Position numbers and translations under genes: made by a program. From NCBI GenBank assembly GCA_964487395.1, contig CAZAQH010000003.1, positions 1 through 64,000 on the forward strand: 64,000 nt of DNA, read 5' to 3'. The notes beneath the pieces were generated by a model that did not search any database, had not been told where the DNA came from, and saw nothing but the letters and a program-made list of their open reading frames with translations. Shown one piece after another: positions 62,318 through 64,000 of this stretch (position 1 is its first letter; every line of letters starts with the position of its first letter). The stretch comes from RGIG8767 sp964487395 (GTDB taxonomy: Bacteria; Bacillota; Clostridia; Lachnospirales; Lachnospiraceae).

Positions 62318-62335
62318 ATAATCAAACATGCGTTC
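62297..62335 (-). promoter_or_regulatory. uvrB promoter with overlapping LexA (SOS) box
   Basis: Minus-strand -35 TTGATT (62320-62325) and -10 TATAAT (62297-62302) are 17 bp apart. GAACGCATGTTT (62324-62335) overlaps the -35 and fits the core GAACRNRYGTTY of the Gram-positive LexA box (CGAACRNRYGTTYC); only the two outermost bases differ. Repression by LexA and induction after DNA damage are expected, as for uvrBA in Bacillus. Confidence 0.75.
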
Positions 62336-62339
62336 TGTT

Positions 62340-63647
62340 TTATTCTGTGATTTCTTTTTTGAGATATTCCATTGCAGCATCCAATTGGTTATCTATATCA
62401 TCATTGTAATAAGCATCTGAATCAAACTCCACTACTTCATCCGGCTCTATTCCAACTCCATGTATGTTTTGTCCGTTTGGAGTGTAATATTTGCTTACAG
62501 TAAGCTTTAATGCCGAACCATCTGATAATGAGATTATTCTCTGTACAATGCCTTTTCCAAATGTTGTGGTCCCCATTAAAGTACCAACACCATAATCTTT
62601 TATAGCACCTGCTAAAATCTCTGACGCACTTGCGCTATAGCCATTCACCAGAACTACCATTGGAACCTCTATTTGATTTGTTCCATCGCTGGAATATTCT
62701 TCTTTTTGTCCGTATTTATCTTCTGTATATACTATTAGTCCCTTAGGAAGTAACTTTCTTGCTATATCACATACAACGCTTAAGCTTCCGCCCGGATTAC
62801 TTCTCAAGTCAAGAACCAAGCCTTTCATATCTGAACCTTTGCAAACAGCAAGTGCCTCTGAAAACTGGTCTGTTGTAACTTCGTCAAATTCGGTAATCTG
62901 AATATATGCGATTCCATTATCTTTCATTTCATAATTTACTGTAGGAGTTTCTATTTTTCTTCTTTCCACATCCATCTCAAGAAAATCACTTTCATTTTCT
63001 CTGACAATGGTAAGATGAACCGTCGTACCTTCTTCTCCCTTTATGAGTTTAACCACTTCTGTTGTTTCCATACCCTGAGTTGAAGTATCTTCTACTTTAT
63101 AAATTATATCTCCAGCTCGAAGTCCTACTTCCTCAGCAGGAGTATTTGGTATTACACTACTGATTACGCTCATCTGTGTATTCTGATCAATCCCTACATA
63201 AGCACCAATGCCATAATAAATGCCTTCTGTATCCATCTGCATCTGTTTTAAATCTTCCTGTGAATAGTAAGTAGAATAGGGATCTTCTAACGACTCAACC
63301 ATACCTGAATATATTCCGTCCTGAAGCTTATCCGAATCTACACCCTCCAGATAATACTTATCTATGGTATCTTCGATGACTTTCATTTTCCGGTTGGTTT
63401 CATCATTTACAATTTCTTTTGTATCGGTTTCTTCCGACTCATTTTCCGCTGTTGCCGTCGTAATTTTATTATACAAATACAATGTATACAATTGTTTGCC
63501 AATATATATACCGCCAACAATGATAGACATTAACAGCACACCGCTTAACAGTCCTGCCCAGAATTTTTTTGAGTCATTTTTAAGCTGTTGTTTTTCTATC
63601 TCTAGGTTTTCAACATATAAGTTGTTTTGTTCTTCCTGTTCGTTCAT
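62340..63647 (-). CDS. CtpA-like S41 family C-terminal processing peptidase
   Basis: The 435-residue protein has one N-terminal membrane helix (FWAGLLSGVLLMSIIVGGIY), a PDZ domain (near 135-215, with NTPAEEVGLRAGDIIYKVED), and the S41 catalytic part with LVLDLRSNPGGSLSVV, the serine in NGYSASASEILAGA, and the lysine in TTFGKGIVQ. All catalytic elements are present. It works outside the cell, cutting envelope proteins. It follows an M23 peptidase gene on the same strand, a common pairing with division or wall functions. Confidence 0.92.
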   Translation of the reverse strand: MNEQEEQNNLYVENLEIEKQQLKNDSKKFWAGLLSGVLLMSIIVGGIYIGKQLYTLYLYNKITTATAENESEETDTKEIVNDETNRKMKVIEDTIDKYYLEGVDSDKLQDGIYSGMVESLEDPYSTYYSQEDLKQMQMDTEGIYYGIGAYVGIDQNTQMSVISSVIPNTPAEEVGLRAGDIIYKVEDTSTQGMETTEVVKLIKGEEGTTVHLTIVRENESDFLEMDVERRKIETPTVNYEMKDNGIAYIQITEFDEVTTDQFSEALAVCKGSDMKGLVLDLRSNPGGSLSVVCDIARKLLPKGLIVYTEDKYGQKEEYSSDGTNQIEVPMVVLVNGYSASASEILAGAIKDYGVGTLMGTTTFGKGIVQRIISLSDGSALKLTVSKYYTPNGQNIHGVGIEPDEVVEFDSDAYYNDDIDNQLDAAMEYLKKEITE

Positions 63648-63725
63648 TTTCTCCTCCGGTTCTCCACATTACGGAGTTCCCCTTCCTTTCAGTATATGTT
63701 ATCCCCCTCCAGGTCATACATTTAC

Positions 63726-64000
63726 TTATTTACTCAAATAATTCCAAGGGCTGACGTAACTTCCATTCAAACGTACACTGAAATGAAGATGATTACCGGT
63801 ACTTCGTCCAGTAGATCCAACAGCCGCTATCTTATCTCCACGGGCAACTGACTGTCCCTGTGATACATAAAGTGATGATGCATGCATGTATATCGTATAT
63901 AAGCCATCACCATGATTAATCATAACGTAATTACCCATAGAACCATTATAAGCTGCTGCCACCACATCGCCATCATATGCAGCTAATATTGGTGAGCCTC
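63726..64000 (-). CDS. M23 family metallopeptidase, C-terminal part, cut by window edge
   Basis: The frame is open to the window edge and ends at 63726 (SPWNYLSK). The visible 90 residues are the LytM/M23 domain: AAAYNGSMGNYVMINHGDG, YTIYMHASSLYVSQGQSVARG and the metal-binding HLHF in STGNHLHFSV. Upstream sequence still fits the domain (GSPILAAYDGDVV). The first metal-binding histidine and aspartate lie outside the window. By its place before a CtpA-like protease it may be an EnvC-like activator or an endopeptidase. Confidence 0.88.
   Translation of the reverse strand, partial: GSPILAAYDGDVVAAAYNGSMGNYVMINHGDGLYTIYMHASSLYVSQGQSVARGDKIAAVGSTGRSTGNHLHFSVRLNGSYVSPWNYLSK

Overview
The window looks like a chromosomal segment of a motile, spore-lineage Gram-positive anaerobe of the Clostridia, most likely a Lachnospiraceae member. 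The grounds are AT-rich DNA, cdaA-cdaR-glmM and mbl-flhO-flhP-flgJ gene orders, a yvyF-comFC-recD2 cluster, a DUF3048 lipoprotein, a protein made only of the Spo0A DNA-binding domain, and strong GGAGG ribosome binding sites. No rRNA, tRNA, CRISPR array, transposase or phage gene was recognised. Two runs of exactly 100 N (30059-30158 and 31541-31640) are scaffold gaps of unknown true size, so the ORFs that cross them are not real continuous proteins.

Positions 1 to about 41900 are one large surface-glycan locus, nearly all on the minus strand. From right to left: GDP-L-fucose synthesis (gmd, fcl, manC) with large membrane proteins and the stand-alone Spo0A DNA-binding domain; then a lipid-linked polymer module (polyprenyl glycosylphosphotransferase, Wzz-like protein, EpsG-like polymerase, many GT2/GT4 glycosyltransferases); then a pseudaminic acid (Pse) module in two convergent units. 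The minus unit is pseB, pseC, an SGNH hydrolase, a GT2 and an ATP-grasp ligase. The plus unit is pseF, a fold-III PLP decarboxylase-like enzyme, pseI and pseG. These meet at a terminator hairpin that contains both stop codons. Left of this lie a sialyltransferase-like GT52 protein, an ABC lipid-oligosaccharide flippase candidate, GtrA, an O-acyltransferase, WecE (dTDP-Fuc4N aminotransferase), two GT-C-like proteins and a partial GNAT acetyltransferase. The predicted product is a complex glycan containing fucose, probably Fuc4N(Ac) and a possibly modified pseudaminic acid. A dTDP-rhamnose reductase gene (rmlD) sits at the right edge, but rmlA, rmlB and rmlC are not in the window.

Positions 38200 to 43500 hold an AraC regulator, a GT-C protein, rmlD and a DUF3048 lipoprotein. 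Two related long palindromic elements (38425-38553 and 43325-43429) flank this block.

Positions 43500 to 64000 are housekeeping: leuA, HPr, the c-di-AMP/cell-wall operon (cdaA, cdaR, glmM), two unknown membrane proteins, yvyF, comFC, recD2, flagellar rod genes behind mbl, uvrBA behind a LexA-type box, a CtpA-like protease and the end of an M23 peptidase.

The points most worth following are: (1) the Pse pathway carrying an extra PLP decarboxylase-like enzyme and ATP-grasp ligase; (2) the receiver-less Spo0A protein behind three 0A-like boxes spaced exactly 10 bp apart; (3) comFC, whose only sensible start is an ATA inside a TAATA stop/start overlap; (4) the palindromic repeat family; (5) a single in-frame TAA that breaks the first gene of the plus-strand Pse unit.
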